The notes below the pieces were generated by a model. The model did not search any database. It saw only the letters and a list, made by a program, of their open reading frames with translations, and was not told the DNA's origin. From positions 1,240,001 to 1,304,000 of the forward strand of contig CP011265.1 in NCBI GenBank assembly GCA_000972765.1: a DNA stretch of 64,000 nucleotides. The letters are read 5' to 3'. The position numbers and the translations under genes were made by a program. Below, piece after piece: positions 1-9,961 of the stretch; the stretch's first letter is position 1; each line of letters begins with the position of its first letter. This stretch comes from Verrucomicrobia bacterium IMCC26134 (GTDB taxonomy: Bacteria; Verrucomicrobiota; Verrucomicrobiia; Opitutales; Opitutaceae).

Positions 1-1119
1 CCGGGAGCGTTCAGGGCTATTCGGCAGAAGAAGGGAGAAGTAGTCGGTGGTGACCACGGTGGCCACGCTGGTGAGATCTGAGCTGACGGTAGACATCGCG
101 GCGGCGAGGATCGCGGCGGACACAAGTCCTAGCACGCCGGCCGGAAGGTAGTTGATCATGAAATAGGGCATGATGCTGTCGCCCAGCTCGGGTGGCTGGA
201 TCTTCGCGAGGCTGAAAAAACCGTAGAAGCAGGCGCCGATGAACATGAACGTGAAAAACACCGGCACGCAGATGAGCGCGCCGGAAATGGCTGCGCGGCT
301 CGCCTCGGCGTCAGTGCGTGCGAGCAGGTAGCGTTGCACGAGATGCTGGTCGGTGACGTAGCGGCGGCACCATTGGATGGCGGCGGTCAGGGTGAATAGC
401 CAAGTGGTCGTCGTGGTCGTGTCGAACAGGCTGGCCCATGAAAAATCCCAGGACCCGAGTGTCATTCGTCCGCCGCGCCAGGCTTCGCCGACGACGGCGA
501 ACGGGGCGCCCGCCTCCGGCGCGAACAGCAGCCTAATCAGCACGAAGGAACCGCCGAGGATGAGCACCGTGCCCTGCACGACGTCGGTCCAGACCACAGC
601 CTTGATGCCTCCGAACATGGTGTAGGCAGCGGTGAAGAGCGCCACGCCGACTATGACTGTCCGCAGCTCCCAACCGGTGAGCACATTGATGGCGATGGCG
701 GTGGTGAAGAGTGTGACACCGATGTCGAACAGTCTGTCACCCAAGAATCCGAATGAGGTGTAGAGTCGACCTCCCAGCCCGAAGCGCTGGCCGATGTATT
801 CGTAGGCGCTCATGCGCACGACGCGTCGGTAGAACGGAACGATGAATTTGGCGACGAGGAGTAGCACGAAGGGCAGGATCAGATGGGGCACCACGAAGAT
901 GAGTCCCTTCTGGAACGAGGTGCCCGGGTGGCCGACAAAGGTGCCGGTGCCTATGATCGTCCCCATGAGCGTGAAGGAGACGACCCAACCGGGAATACTG
1001 CGTCCTCCCGTGAAGTATTCCTCGGTGTTCTTCTGGCGGCGCGAGACCGCGATACCGAGGCCGGCGACAATCAGCGCATAGATGCCGATGACGATAAAAT
1101 CGAGCGTGTGAAGTGACAT
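1..1119 (-). CDS. Sodium/solute symporter (SSS family), C-terminus cut by window edge
   Basis: The 373 visible codons begin with MSLHTLDFIVIGIYALIVAG and form successive hydrophobic segments typical of the SSS/LeuT-fold transporters, including the family-like stretches EEYFTGGRSIPGW and GGIKAVVWTDVVQG. The reading frame is open to base 1, so the last membrane segments lie outside the window. The ATG at 1117-1119 was chosen because it begins directly with the first membrane segment. The protein should import a small organic solute with Na+ across the inner membrane. It is divergent from the glycosidase operon that starts at 1566 and probably imports a sugar released by that operon; the substrate is inferred from context only. 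Confidence 0.9.
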   Translation of the reverse strand, partial: MSLHTLDFIVIGIYALIVAGLGIAVSRRQKNTEEYFTGGRSIPGWVVSFTLMGTIIGTGTFVGHPGTSFQKGLIFVVPHLILPFVLLLVAKFIVPFYRRVVRMSAYEYIGQRFGLGGRLYTSFGFLGDRLFDIGVTLFTTAIAINVLTGWELRTVIVGVALFTAAYTMFGGIKAVVWTDVVQGTVLILGGSFVLIRLLFAPEAGAPFAVVGEAWRGGRMTLGSWDFSWASLFDTTTTTTWLFTLTAAIQWCRRYVTDQHLVQRYLLARTDAEASRAAISGALICVPVFFTFMFIGACFYGFFSLAKIQPPELGDSIMPYFMINYLPAGVLGLVSAAILAAAMSTVSSDLTSVATVVTTDYFSLLLPNSPERSR

Positions 1120-1565
1120 GGGGGGTGAAATCTAAGCCGCGCCGAGGGGGTGAATGGAGGCGCCACGTATCGACCAGAGGAGTGGACAAGGTAGAGGCAA
1201 TCTTAGAATACGATAGGTGAAATCGACCGAAAATAATTTACGCATAGGCTACTTGAACTCGCTTTACGCCCCGGGATCGAGGTTTGCCGGGTGGTGACTT
1301 TTATTAGTCGCTGCCCAGCCGTGATTCGGCCGTATGGCGGAGTTAGCTGAAACGCTGCTCGTGCTGCTTCGCTGGTGGACGATTTGCGCTGGTGGCGTTA
1401 CGATGCTGGGAGTAATATTTTAAAATGCGGGAGAGACTTTCGCTGACTTACGCTATTTTGACAGGTTAAGTCTTCCAGGACGTCTCGCCTATTCTGCCCC
1501 TCTTAGTTTAGAATGGCGTTTCGTTTTCTCTTAGACTGCCACCTGCCGCCCCGACCTCTCACGTC
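1120..1565. other. Divergent intergenic region between symporter and glycosidase operon
   Basis: About 450 bp with no convincing coding frame. It must carry promoters for the leftward symporter and the rightward operon. It is clearly more AT-rich than its neighbours around 1200-1250 and 1415-1470. No regulator gene is adjacent. Confidence 0.6.
1445..1472. promoter_or_regulatory. Candidate operator, inverted repeat GACTTA-N16-TAAGTC
   Basis: Perfect 6-bp inverted repeats at 1445-1450 and 1467-1472 lie about 95 bp before the first operon gene in an AT-rich patch. The spacing suits a dimeric regulator, but a 6-bp repeat can arise by chance. Confidence 0.25.
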
Positions 1566-3125
1566 ATGTTTGATTCGTTTCCTATTTTTTACACCCGCAC
1601 ATCAGGCCTGTTATCGATGCTTATCGGCCTCGTTTTTTTTACGGATTCAGGGTTTTCGGCTGGGCCGACGGTGTTGGAATACGCTGCGTTCTCGCATCAC
1701 GTGGAGAAGTTCAATGCCATGGAGCCTGAGCTTGTCCTTAACCATGTGCCTGACGCCCAGGCCTGGGATTGGCTGAAGGTCAACGTGCCAATCTTCGAGT
1801 GCCCCGACCCGCAAATCGAGGAGATCTATTGGTTTCGCTGGTGGGCGCTGCGCAAACAACTGCGGCGCGACGCCGGCAGCGGACGATTTGTTTTTGGCGA
1901 ATTCATCAACCGCCCCAGGCCGGTCAGCAGCGCGCTGGGGCATCATTTGATGGAGGGACGCTGGTTGCGCGATCAGCATTATCACGACGACTACGTGCTT
2001 TACTGGTTTCGAGGAAAGGACGGCGGACCGGCGGAGCGTTTTCATCGCTATTCTCAATGGGTGCAGCATGCACTCTGGTCGCGATGGCTGGTCACACAGG
2101 ACACTGCGGTAGTCACCGGATTGCTCGACGATTTGGTGGCGGACTATGGCAAATGGGAGACGGAGCGCATGCGCCCCGACGGGCTTTTTTGGCAGCATGA
2201 TGTCTGGGATGCGATGGAGGAATCCATCAGCGGCGGACGTAAAGTCATGAACGTCCGGCCTACGATAAATTCCTACATGTATGGTAATGCCACCGCGCTC
2301 GCCGCCATCGCTCGACTGGCGGGACGGGAGGAGGTGGCGAAGGAATTTGATACGAAGGCTGCCAATCTGCGCCGGCTCGTGCAGGCTTCGCTATGGAATG
2401 CTGAGCTGGGCTTTTTTGGCGCCTCGACCGAGCAACTGCAGCCTATCGCCGTGCGGGAGGAAATTGGGTTTATTCCCTGGTATTTTAATTTGCCTGAAGG
2501 AGGACACGGTTACGAGGCCGCCTGGCGGCAGTTTGTCGATGAGGCTGGGTTTAAAGCGCCCTATGGTATCACCACTGCCGAACGTCGCGCCTCGAGCTTT
2601 CGCACCCGCGGCACCGGAACCTGCGAGTGGGACGGGGCGGTGTGGCCCTTTGCGACTTCGCAGACGCTTACCGCGTTGGCTAATGTGTTACACGATCACA
2701 CCCAAAACGCGGTCGGTAAGCGCGACTACTTTGATGCCTTCGTGACCTATTCGAAGAGTCAGAGCTACGATGGTTTGCCCTACATCGGGGAGTATCTAGA
2801 CGAGAAGACCGGCGCCTGGCTCAAGGGAAGGGACCCGCGCAGCTATTATTACAACCACTCCACTTACGCCGACCTTGTGATCACAGGCGTGGTTGGGCTC
2901 CGCCCGAGGCCAGACAATGTGATTGAGGTAACGCCTCTCCTGCCCGCCGGAGCTTGGCCCTGGTTCTGCCTTGATGGCGTGCGCTATCATGGACGCGACA
3001 TCACTATTCTTTGGGATGAAACTGGCACCCGCTACGGACGCGGCGCTGGTTTGCAGGTTTTTGTCGATGGTCAAGTGGTCGCCAAGTCATCGGTCCTAGA
3101 AAATATAACCGGAAAACTACCATGA
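1566..3125 (+). CDS. Secreted six-hairpin glycoside hydrolase (MGH1/GH63-like)
   Basis: 519 codons. The N-terminus has a hydrophobic stretch ending FSA, consistent with a signal peptide; an internal ATG at 1617 is an alternative start. The body is rich in Trp and His and has the alternating pattern of (alpha/alpha)6 barrel glycosidases, with segments such as GRWLRDQHYHDDYVLYWF, QHDVWDAMEESISGG and GTCEWDGAVWPFATSQTL. The C-terminus (VIEVTPLLPAGAWPWFCLDG) resembles the small beta domain after the barrel in these enzymes. It is the first gene of the operon and overlaps the next by 4 bp (ATGA), indicating translational coupling. The family is assigned from overall pattern; the exact CAZy family and substrate are not certain. 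Confidence 0.75.
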   Translation: MFDSFPIFYTRTSGLLSMLIGLVFFTDSGFSAGPTVLEYAAFSHHVEKFNAMEPELVLNHVPDAQAWDWLKVNVPIFECPDPQIEEIYWFRWWALRKQLRRDAGSGRFVFGEFINRPRPVSSALGHHLMEGRWLRDQHYHDDYVLYWFRGKDGGPAERFHRYSQWVQHALWSRWLVTQDTAVVTGLLDDLVADYGKWETERMRPDGLFWQHDVWDAMEESISGGRKVMNVRPTINSYMYGNATALAAIARLAGREEVAKEFDTKAANLRRLVQASLWNAELGFFGASTEQLQPIAVREEIGFIPWYFNLPEGGHGYEAAWRQFVDEAGFKAPYGITTAERRASSFRTRGTGTCEWDGAVWPFATSQTLTALANVLHDHTQNAVGKRDYFDAFVTYSKSQSYDGLPYIGEYLDEKTGAWLKGRDPRSYYYNHSTYADLVITGVVGLRPRPDNVIEVTPLLPAGAWPWFCLDGVRYHGRDITILWDETGTRYGRGAGLQVFVDGQVVAKSSVLENITGKLP

Positions 3126-5773
3126 AAATCCGCGCCCTGTTTCTTGTCTTTGCCTGGACTTTCGCCGCGTTGGACGCACGCGAAACGCCTCCTCCGGTTA
3201 GCGCCGACGCTTCCGGTGCGTTGGTCTATCAGGCGGATGCCGCCGGCAACCGCGTGCCCGATTTTTCTCACGCCGGATACGGCGGGGGAGGGGTGCCGTT
3301 GCCCGATTTGCAGGCGCGACTCCGGGTTGAGCCCGGGCCCGGCGACGATGGTGCCCGCATCCAGGCTGCTCTGGATCAAGTGTCGGCGCTCGCTCCCGAT
3401 GCCGCCGGGCTGCGCGGAGCGGTGCTGCTCGCGCCGGGTCGCTACGAGATCGACGGGCAGTTAACCATCACCGCCTCCGGAGTCGTCTTGCGCGGCTCGG
3501 GTGCAGGTGAAGACGGCACGGTTCTAGTCGCCACCGGCACCGGCCGTCGCGCGCTCGTCGAAGTCGCAGGCCGTGACGGACGCCGTTCGCTTGGCGAGCT
3601 GATTGCTGTCGATGACGCGATCGTGCCGGTAGGGAGTATGAGTTTGCGTGTGGCCGACCCCACCGGACTTAAACCCGGAGTTTCAGTCACGATCAAACGG
3701 CCCAGCACGGCGGAGTGGATAAAGTTTATGGGCATGGATGACTCGCCCGGGCGGCAGGGTTACCAGTGGAAACCGGGCTCGTTGGACGTGACTTGGGACC
3801 GTGTGATCACGGCGGTGCAGGGCGATGTCGTCACTCTGGACGCTCCTCTCACACTGGCGCTGGAGAAGCGTTTCGGCGGTGCGACGGTCAGGGCTTATGT
3901 GCAGGAAGGTTATCTGGAGCGCTGCGGTGTCGAGCGGCTCCGTTGTGTCTCGAACTACGATTTGGCCAATAATTTTGATGAGCAGCATGCATGGAATGGC
4001 ATCGACCTGCATGGTGTGCGTGACAGCTGGGTCGCGGACGTGACGGCGGTGCATTTTGCCGGTTCAGCCGTGCAGGTCGGTGCCAAGGCAGCTCGCGTGA
4101 CGGTTCAGGATTGCGCCTCGATCGCTCCGGTTTCTGAACTCGCCGGCTATCGTAGGCTGGCGTTCCACAATCGCGGTCAGCAGGTGCTTTTCTCGCGCTG
4201 CGTTTCGGAGTCGGGGCGCAACGATTTCACCACCGGCTATCTCACCGCCGGTCCGAATGTCTTTCTGCAGTGTGAGGCACGACAGACCACTTCTTTCAGC
4301 GGTTCGCTAGGCAGTTTTTCATCGGGCCTGCTGTTTGACGGAGTTAAGATCGACGGTGCCTCTTTCCGCATCGATAACCTGGAAACTTTTAATCAGGGAG
4401 TGGGTTGGGCTGCGGTTAATTCCATGCTTTGGCAGTGCAACGCCGGCGTTATCGTCTGTCGCACACCTCCCGGTGCGCATAACTGGGCCGTGGCGGTTTG
4501 GGCGCAGTTTGTGGGTGATGGCAGCTGGCATCTGGTCAGCCAGTTTGCGAAACCAGAATCCATTTATCGCGCCCAGCTGGAGGCTCGTTCAGGCCCCGCA
4601 GCGCTCGCCGCGCTTTTGCCCCGCGTATACAGTCCGGCGCCTGCCGCTCTCTCCTCAGTTTTCGGGGCGGTAGCGCCTGCGCCTGCCGCCAAGGGCAAGC
4701 CGCTCGCGCTGGTGGACGGCGTGCTGCTCATTGACGGTCAACGGCTGGCTGGTCGTGACGCCACGACCGCTTGGTGGCGCGGGCGCCTCGAACCGTCCCG
4801 CGCTTCCGAAGCGGACCCGGCGATTACCCGGTTTGCACCTGGTCGCACCGGAGCGGGACTGACAGATGAGCCAGCCGCCGTTGCCGAAAAACTGGCCAAA
4901 GAGGGAAAGACGGTTTTTCGCCATCACTACGGCCTTTGGTATGAGCGCCGTCGTGACGATCACCAGATGATCCGGCGGCCCGACGCCGAGGTTTTCCCGC
5001 CTTTTTTCGAACAACCCTTCGCGCGCTCCGGCCAAGGAAAGGCGTGGGATGGTTTAAGCCGCTACGATCTTACAAAATATAATCCATGGTATTTCGGCCG
5101 CCTGCAGGCTTTCGCGCAAGAGGCCCGGAAGCGCGGTCTGGTTCTCCTAAACGAGATGTATTTTCAACATAACATCATCGAGTCGGGCGCGCATTGGGTG
5201 GACGGACCTTGGCGGCCGGTTAACAACATTAACGGCACGAAATTTACCGAGCCCCCTCCTTTTAACGGCGATACGATCAAGATGGCTGACGTGTTCTACG
5301 ATCTCTCGGATCCAGCTTATCGCGCTCTGCACCGCGCCTATATCCGGCACAATCTCGACGTGCTCGGTGGCGAAACCAATGTCATCCACACGCTTACCGC
5401 CGAGAACAGCGGGCCGCTTTCGTTCATGCAGTTCTGGCTCGATGTGGTCGATGAGTGGAAGCGCGAGACCGGGCGTCATCCTCTAATAGCGCTCAGTGCG
5501 CCCAAGGATGTGCAGGACGCCATTCTGGCCGATACGAAGCGTGCCGCGGCAGTGGATGTAATCGATCTCACTTACTGGTTTCGCAACGCCGAGGGCGTTG
5601 AGTTTGCTCCTCCCGGCGGTCAGTCGCTTGCGCCCCGTCAGCATCAGCGTTTGTTCAAGGGCAGACGTCCGAACGCGGACTCCATCGCATCGATGGCTCG
5701 CGAGTATCGTGAACGTTTTCCCGGCAAGGCGGTTATTACCGGCCTCGCCGAAGCTAGCAACGTTCAGCCCTGA
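3122..5773 (+). CDS. Secreted pectate-lyase-like beta-helix protein with C-terminal DUF6298-like domain
   Basis: 883 codons. Residues 1-19 form a signal peptide (FLVFAWTFAALDA). Residues 35-110 carry the opening of the pectate-lyase superfamily domain (VPDFSHAGYGGGGVPLPDL, then AVLLAPGRYEIDGQLTI and VVLRGSG), followed by right-handed beta-helix rungs to about residue 440. From about 530 a second domain begins (LVDGVLLIDGQRLAGRDATT) and contains the (beta/alpha)-type segments FRHHYGLWYERRRDDHQ, GLVLLNEMYFQHNI and VIHTLTAENSGP; this resembles DUF6298, whose function is unknown to me. The gene overlaps its upstream neighbour by 4 bp. A periplasmic or extracellular role on pectic polymer is inferred from the fold and the rhamnosidase operon. 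Confidence 0.8.
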   Translation: MKIRALFLVFAWTFAALDARETPPPVSADASGALVYQADAAGNRVPDFSHAGYGGGGVPLPDLQARLRVEPGPGDDGARIQAALDQVSALAPDAAGLRGAVLLAPGRYEIDGQLTITASGVVLRGSGAGEDGTVLVATGTGRRALVEVAGRDGRRSLGELIAVDDAIVPVGSMSLRVADPTGLKPGVSVTIKRPSTAEWIKFMGMDDSPGRQGYQWKPGSLDVTWDRVITAVQGDVVTLDAPLTLALEKRFGGATVRAYVQEGYLERCGVERLRCVSNYDLANNFDEQHAWNGIDLHGVRDSWVADVTAVHFAGSAVQVGAKAARVTVQDCASIAPVSELAGYRRLAFHNRGQQVLFSRCVSESGRNDFTTGYLTAGPNVFLQCEARQTTSFSGSLGSFSSGLLFDGVKIDGASFRIDNLETFNQGVGWAAVNSMLWQCNAGVIVCRTPPGAHNWAVAVWAQFVGDGSWHLVSQFAKPESIYRAQLEARSGPAALAALLPRVYSPAPAALSSVFGAVAPAPAAKGKPLALVDGVLLIDGQRLAGRDATTAWWRGRLEPSRASEADPAITRFAPGRTGAGLTDEPAAVAEKLAKEGKTVFRHHYGLWYERRRDDHQMIRRPDAEVFPPFFEQPFARSGQGKAWDGLSRYDLTKYNPWYFGRLQAFAQEARKRGLVLLNEMYFQHNIIESGAHWVDGPWRPVNNINGTKFTEPPPFNGDTIKMADVFYDLSDPAYRALHRAYIRHNLDVLGGETNVIHTLTAENSGPLSFMQFWLDVVDEWKRETGRHPLIALSAPKDVQDAILADTKRAAAVDVIDLTYWFRNAEGVEFAPPGGQSLAPRQHQRLFKGRRPNADSIASMAREYRERFPGKAVITGLAEASNVQP

Positions 5774-5818
5774 TGGTTTTCACCGAATGCCTTTTTCATC
5801 ATAAACTTTATCCTCTCC

Positions 5819-7417
5819 ATGAAATATATCCGCTACCTTATCATGTTCACTCTCTCTGCTCTTTGTGGAGCAGCGACGGATGTGACCACCGTAGAAAAAT
5901 GGGGGGTATTCGAACTCGAGTTCAAGGGGCCCGCCGAGGGCAATCCCTTCTTGGAGGTGCGGTTTGGTGCCGTTTTCACGGACGGCGCGAGCACGGTAGT
6001 GGTGCCGGGTTTTTATGACGGGGATGGCGTATACAAAGTCCGCTTCAGCCCCGGTTCGACGGGTGACTGGCGCTATGAGACCAAGAGCAATCGTTGGGAA
6101 CTCACCGGCAAGCTCGGCAAGTTCACCGCGACGCCTCCAGGCTCCGGCAACCATGGACCGGTGCACGTGCAAAACACCTTTCATTTTGCTTACGCGGATG
6201 GCACGCCTTTCAAGCAGATAGGCACGACGATTTACAACTGGACCGACACGCCGGAGGAGTTGCAGGAAGAGACCCTGCGCACCCTGGCGGCGGCGCCGTT
6301 TAACAAAGCGCGCATGCTTCTGACACCCCAGCCCACACCCTATCAAAATCGTTTTTCCCCGGCCCGCTGGCCCTACGCCGGTTCACCGCCCCATGCTTGG
6401 GATTATGCCCGTTTTAACCCCGATTATTTCCGCCATATCGACGCCCGAGTAGTCCAGTTGCGCGAACTTGGAATCGAAGCCGACGTGATTCTTTTCAACC
6501 CCTATGGCAAGTTTGGCTTCGAGACCATGGATGCGGCAGGCGACGAGCGCTACGTGCGCTATGTCGTCGCCCGTCTTGGAGCTTATCGCAACATCTGGTG
6601 GTCGCTCGCCAATGAATACGATTTTCTGCGCACCAAGACCGATGACGATTGGAACAGACTCGGAACTCTCGTGCAGCAGTGCGATCCGCACCAGCACCTG
6701 CGCTCGATTCATAACGGTTCGATTATTTTCGATCATAACAAGCCCTGGATTACGCATGTCTCCATGCAGAATGGCGCGGCTGTAGAGGAACCGGGTCGGG
6801 CCGAGATGTATCGCGGCGTGTGGCGCAAGCCGGTCGTGTATGACGAAGTTAAATACGAAGGCGTGACCCAGTATCGTTGGGGTAATCTCACCGGCCAGGA
6901 AATGGTGCATCGTTTCTGGAGCGGAACGGTTGCCGGAACCTATGTGGGACACGGCGACTATTTTTCGACTGTGACCGAGGACACCTGGACTTCCTTTGGC
7001 GGCAAGCTCTCCGGTCAAAGCGCTCCTCGGCTCGCCTTCCTGCGGACGATTCTCGAGCAAAGCCCGGCCCAAGGAATTGATCCGATCGACAAATGGCAGG
7101 AAGTGAACACCGGCGGAGTTCCCGGTCTCTATTACCTCACCTATTTCGGTCACTCTACTCCGACAGAGTGGAGCTTGAAGCTCTTTAAGAACGGAGTGAG
7201 CGACGGGCAACGCTATCAGGCCGAAATCATCGATACCTGGGCGATGACGATCACACCTGTCGAGGGCGAATTCGTGACCAAAAAATTAGATAACTACCAC
7301 TACGTCGACGTTGCGGGACGGGTGGTGAAATTATCGGGAAAACCGGGTATCGCGGTGCGCGTGCGTCGCATAGGTCAGGATGGGAAACCCGCAGCCAATG
7401 TGCTGCCTAACGATTAA
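5819..7417 (+). CDS. Apiosidase-like glycoside hydrolase (DUF5060-DUF4038-DUF5605 architecture)
   Basis: 532 codons with a short signal peptide (MKYIRYLIMFTLSALCGAA). Residues 20-100 match the N-terminal beta domain often called DUF5060 (VEKWGVFELEFKGP; YKVRFSPGSTGDWRYET). Residues 110-430 form a (beta/alpha)8 barrel of the DUF4038/GH140 type. E266 in WWSLANEYDF is the likely acid/base and E343 in VVYDEVKYEG the likely nucleophile. The C-terminal beta domain resembles DUF5605. Characterised relatives release apiose from rhamnogalacturonan II, but the superfamily is broad, so the substrate here is inferred. The gene sits 45 bp after the previous gene and 6 bp before the next. Confidence 0.85.
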   Translation: MKYIRYLIMFTLSALCGAATDVTTVEKWGVFELEFKGPAEGNPFLEVRFGAVFTDGASTVVVPGFYDGDGVYKVRFSPGSTGDWRYETKSNRWELTGKLGKFTATPPGSGNHGPVHVQNTFHFAYADGTPFKQIGTTIYNWTDTPEELQEETLRTLAAAPFNKARMLLTPQPTPYQNRFSPARWPYAGSPPHAWDYARFNPDYFRHIDARVVQLRELGIEADVILFNPYGKFGFETMDAAGDERYVRYVVARLGAYRNIWWSLANEYDFLRTKTDDDWNRLGTLVQQCDPHQHLRSIHNGSIIFDHNKPWITHVSMQNGAAVEEPGRAEMYRGVWRKPVVYDEVKYEGVTQYRWGNLTGQEMVHRFWSGTVAGTYVGHGDYFSTVTEDTWTSFGGKLSGQSAPRLAFLRTILEQSPAQGIDPIDKWQEVNTGGVPGLYYLTYFGHSTPTEWSLKLFKNGVSDGQRYQAEIIDTWAMTITPVEGEFVTKKLDNYHYVDVAGRVVKLSGKPGIAVRVRRIGQDGKPAANVLPND

Positions 7418-7423
7418 TATCCG

Positions 7424-8401
7424 ATGTCGCGTATCCTGACTCTCGTAGCTCTTTTGTTCGCCGGCGTCCTGGGTTCTGCCCGTGCAGACACGCTTCCGGA
7501 TACCTGCTACCTCTTTGCGTATTTCTACCATGACTTGGAGGCCGAAGGGTTTCGACTGGCATGGAGTGCGGATGGACGTCGATTTGAGAAAATCAACGAG
7601 GGCAGGGCATGGATCACACCTAACGCCGGCGAGAATAAACTCATGCGCGATCCTGCGATTTGTCGCGGACCCGACGGAGTATTTCATCTCGTCTGGACCA
7701 CCGGTTGGACGGGCAGGACGATAGGATACGCCTCGTCACGAGACCTCATCATTTGGTCGGAACAAAAGACACTGCCCGTCATGATGCACGAGACGGAGGC
7801 GCAAAACTGCTGGGCGCCTGAAATCTTGTGGGACGCAACCAAGGGCCATTTTCTCATACACTGGTCCACGACGGTCCTCGGGCGCTACCCCGAGACGGAG
7901 ATGTCCAACCGCCGCCCCGAGCGTAATCATCGCATCTACGCGACCACGACCAAGGATTTTACCGTCTTCACCCCCACGAAGCTGCTCTACAACGCTGGCT
8001 ATAACGTCATAGATTCCAACCTCATTCCAGCGCGCGACGGCAGCACGGACTGGCTCCTGTTCGTCAAAGACGAGACCCTTGCACCAGTCACTCAGAAGAA
8101 CATCCGGATGGTGCGTGGTCGTTCTCCCGAGGGTCCCTGGGATCCTGTTTCTCCGGCCCTGACCGGCAACTACTGGGCGGAGGGACCGACCGCAATCAAG
8201 GTTGGTGATGAATACCGCGTCTATTTCGATAAACACATGGTCAATGCCATCGGCTTGGTGTCGTCTACAGACCTTCGGACCTGGATCGACCGGAGCGATG
8301 AAGTGCGCATGCCTGAAAATGCCCGACATGGTTCCATTCTTGCGGTGGAGCGTGCGGTTGTGGAACGCCTGCTCAAGCACACAGGCGGCCCAATCAAGTA
8401 A
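7424..8401 (+). CDS. Secreted GH43-like five-bladed beta-propeller glycosidase
   Basis: 325 codons. A signal peptide ending in SARA precedes the propeller. GH43-type signatures are visible: D76 in MRDPAICRG, the WAPEI motif around E133, and E253 in WAEGPTAIKVGDEYRVYFD, which fits the general acid of the clan. Internal segments such as FHLVWTTGWTGRTIGYASS are typical blade strands. Family members cleave arabinofuranosyl, xylosyl or galactosyl links; an arabinan or galactan side chain of pectin would fit this operon. Only 6 bp separate it from the gene before, so it is co-transcribed. Confidence 0.85.
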   Translation: MSRILTLVALLFAGVLGSARADTLPDTCYLFAYFYHDLEAEGFRLAWSADGRRFEKINEGRAWITPNAGENKLMRDPAICRGPDGVFHLVWTTGWTGRTIGYASSRDLIIWSEQKTLPVMMHETEAQNCWAPEILWDATKGHFLIHWSTTVLGRYPETEMSNRRPERNHRIYATTTKDFTVFTPTKLLYNAGYNVIDSNLIPARDGSTDWLLFVKDETLAPVTQKNIRMVRGRSPEGPWDPVSPALTGNYWAEGPTAIKVGDEYRVYFDKHMVNAIGLVSSTDLRTWIDRSDEVRMPENARHGSILAVERAVVERLLKHTGGPIK

Positions 8402-8455
8402 GCCCGGCATACTCTCCCATTTCCAACCCATCCCTGTTTTGTCCGTTTTACCCTA

Positions 8456-9961
8456 ATGTCCGGCTCCCTTTCCCCTCTCGATCTAGCTGTGTTGGTTGCC
8501 TATCTTCTTGGCGTCGTTGGCTGCGGGTGCTGGTTCTATCGGCGTGCGGGCGACAGTGAACAATACATGTCCGCGGGGCGCTCGCTGCCGGGTTGGGCGG
8601 TGGGGCTTTCGATTTTCGGCTCGTATGTCAGCAGTATCAGCTTTTTGGCCAATCCCGGAAAATCATTTGCGGGCGATTGGGGCGGTTTTGTTTTTGCGCT
8701 GTCGCTGCCAGTCGCGGCGCTGGTGGCGGTGAAGTGGTTTGTGCCTTTCTTCCGCGAACGCGGCGAGATATCCGCCTATGGTCATCTGGAGGCGAGGTTC
8801 GGCGCGTGGGCCCGAAGTTATGCGGTTGTCTGTTACCTGCTCACGCAGGTGGCTCGTCTTGGCACCATACTCTATCTCCTCGCCCTCGCCCTCGTCCCCC
8901 TTACTGGCTGGGACATCCGCACCATCATCTTAGGTGTTGGCCTGATAATCGTGATCTATCCGCTTATCGGCGGCACGGAGGCGGTGATCTGGACGGGAGT
9001 GGCCCAAGCGCTGGTTCTCGTGGCGGGCGCGTTGGTATGCATCTTGTCACTGATGTTTAAAATGCCCGAAGGCCCCGTCCAGATTATCGAGATCGGCGCC
9101 GCCAATCACAAATTCGAGCTTGGCAGTTTCGCCGGCACGCTTGCCCGGCCGACTTTTTGGGTGGTCTTGGTTTATGGACTTGTGATCAATCTGCAAAATT
9201 TCGGGATAGATCAGAGCTACGTTCAGCGTTACATCACGGCCAAATCGGACGCCGCGGCGCGTTCGAGCGTGTGGATGGGCTCACTGCTCTACATACCTTT
9301 CGCGGCGGGCTTTTTCTTTATCGGCACCGCGCTCTACGCGTTTTATCAGGTTCAACCTGGTTTGTTGCCTGCTGCAGTGGACGCGGTGGGTAAACCCGAT
9401 TCGGTTTTTCCTGCCTACATTAGCACCCAATTACCGGCGGGTCTGGCTGGTCTGGTGGTTGCGGCACTCTGTGCAGCCGCGATGGATTCCAACCTCAACT
9501 GCATGGCGACGCTGTTTCACGGTGACTTTTATACACGTTATCTGCGTCCAAAACCGAGCGAGCGTGAGTCAATGCGCGTGCTCCACGGCAGCACAATCGG
9601 GTTTGGCTTGATCTGTATCGGGGCTGCACTGGCCATGATCGAGATCAAGAGCGCGCTCGACGTGTGGTGGGAACTCGCAGGGGTGTTTGGCGGTGGTATG
9701 CTGGGGCTTTTCCTTCTTGGACGCCTTTTCCCGCGAGCTGGACGCACCGCCGGTTTGGCCGGAGTGGGCGTGGGCATACTTGTCATACTCTGGATGACGC
9801 TTTCCCCGAAGCTGGTCTGGTGGCCAGAATCCCTGCGCAGCCCGTTTAATGGCCTGCTCGTGATTGTATTTGGCACTTTTACGATCCTCGTGGTCGGCGG
9901 TTTAACCGCCCTGATTTTTCCGACGCGCGCAAAGCTTTCCTCCCCTCCCTTATCATGTTGA
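8456..9961 (+). CDS. Sodium/solute symporter (SSS family)
   Basis: 501 codons with about 13 hydrophobic segments and the family patterns EQYMSAGRSLPGWAVGLSIF, GTEAVIWTGVAQALVL and QSYVQRYITAKSDAAA. It is an inner-membrane Na+-coupled importer. It lies inside the glycosidase operon and its end overlaps the next gene by 7 bp, so it is very likely the uptake route for a sugar released by the neighbouring hydrolases. It is a second, distinct symporter from the one at 1-1119. Confidence 0.93.
   Translation: MSGSLSPLDLAVLVAYLLGVVGCGCWFYRRAGDSEQYMSAGRSLPGWAVGLSIFGSYVSSISFLANPGKSFAGDWGGFVFALSLPVAALVAVKWFVPFFRERGEISAYGHLEARFGAWARSYAVVCYLLTQVARLGTILYLLALALVPLTGWDIRTIILGVGLIIVIYPLIGGTEAVIWTGVAQALVLVAGALVCILSLMFKMPEGPVQIIEIGAANHKFELGSFAGTLARPTFWVVLVYGLVINLQNFGIDQSYVQRYITAKSDAAARSSVWMGSLLYIPFAAGFFFIGTALYAFYQVQPGLLPAAVDAVGKPDSVFPAYISTQLPAGLAGLVVAALCAAAMDSNLNCMATLFHGDFYTRYLRPKPSERESMRVLHGSTIGFGLICIGAALAMIEIKSALDVWWELAGVFGGGMLGLFLLGRLFPRAGRTAGLAGVGVGILVILWMTLSPKLVWWPESLRSPFNGLLVIVFGTFTILVVGGLTALIFPTRAKLSSPPLSC

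Noticed and set aside
737-1189. Arg/His-rich reading frame on the minus strand overlapping the first symporter
   Set aside because: It is an out-of-frame shadow of the symporter, which has a clear transporter sequence.
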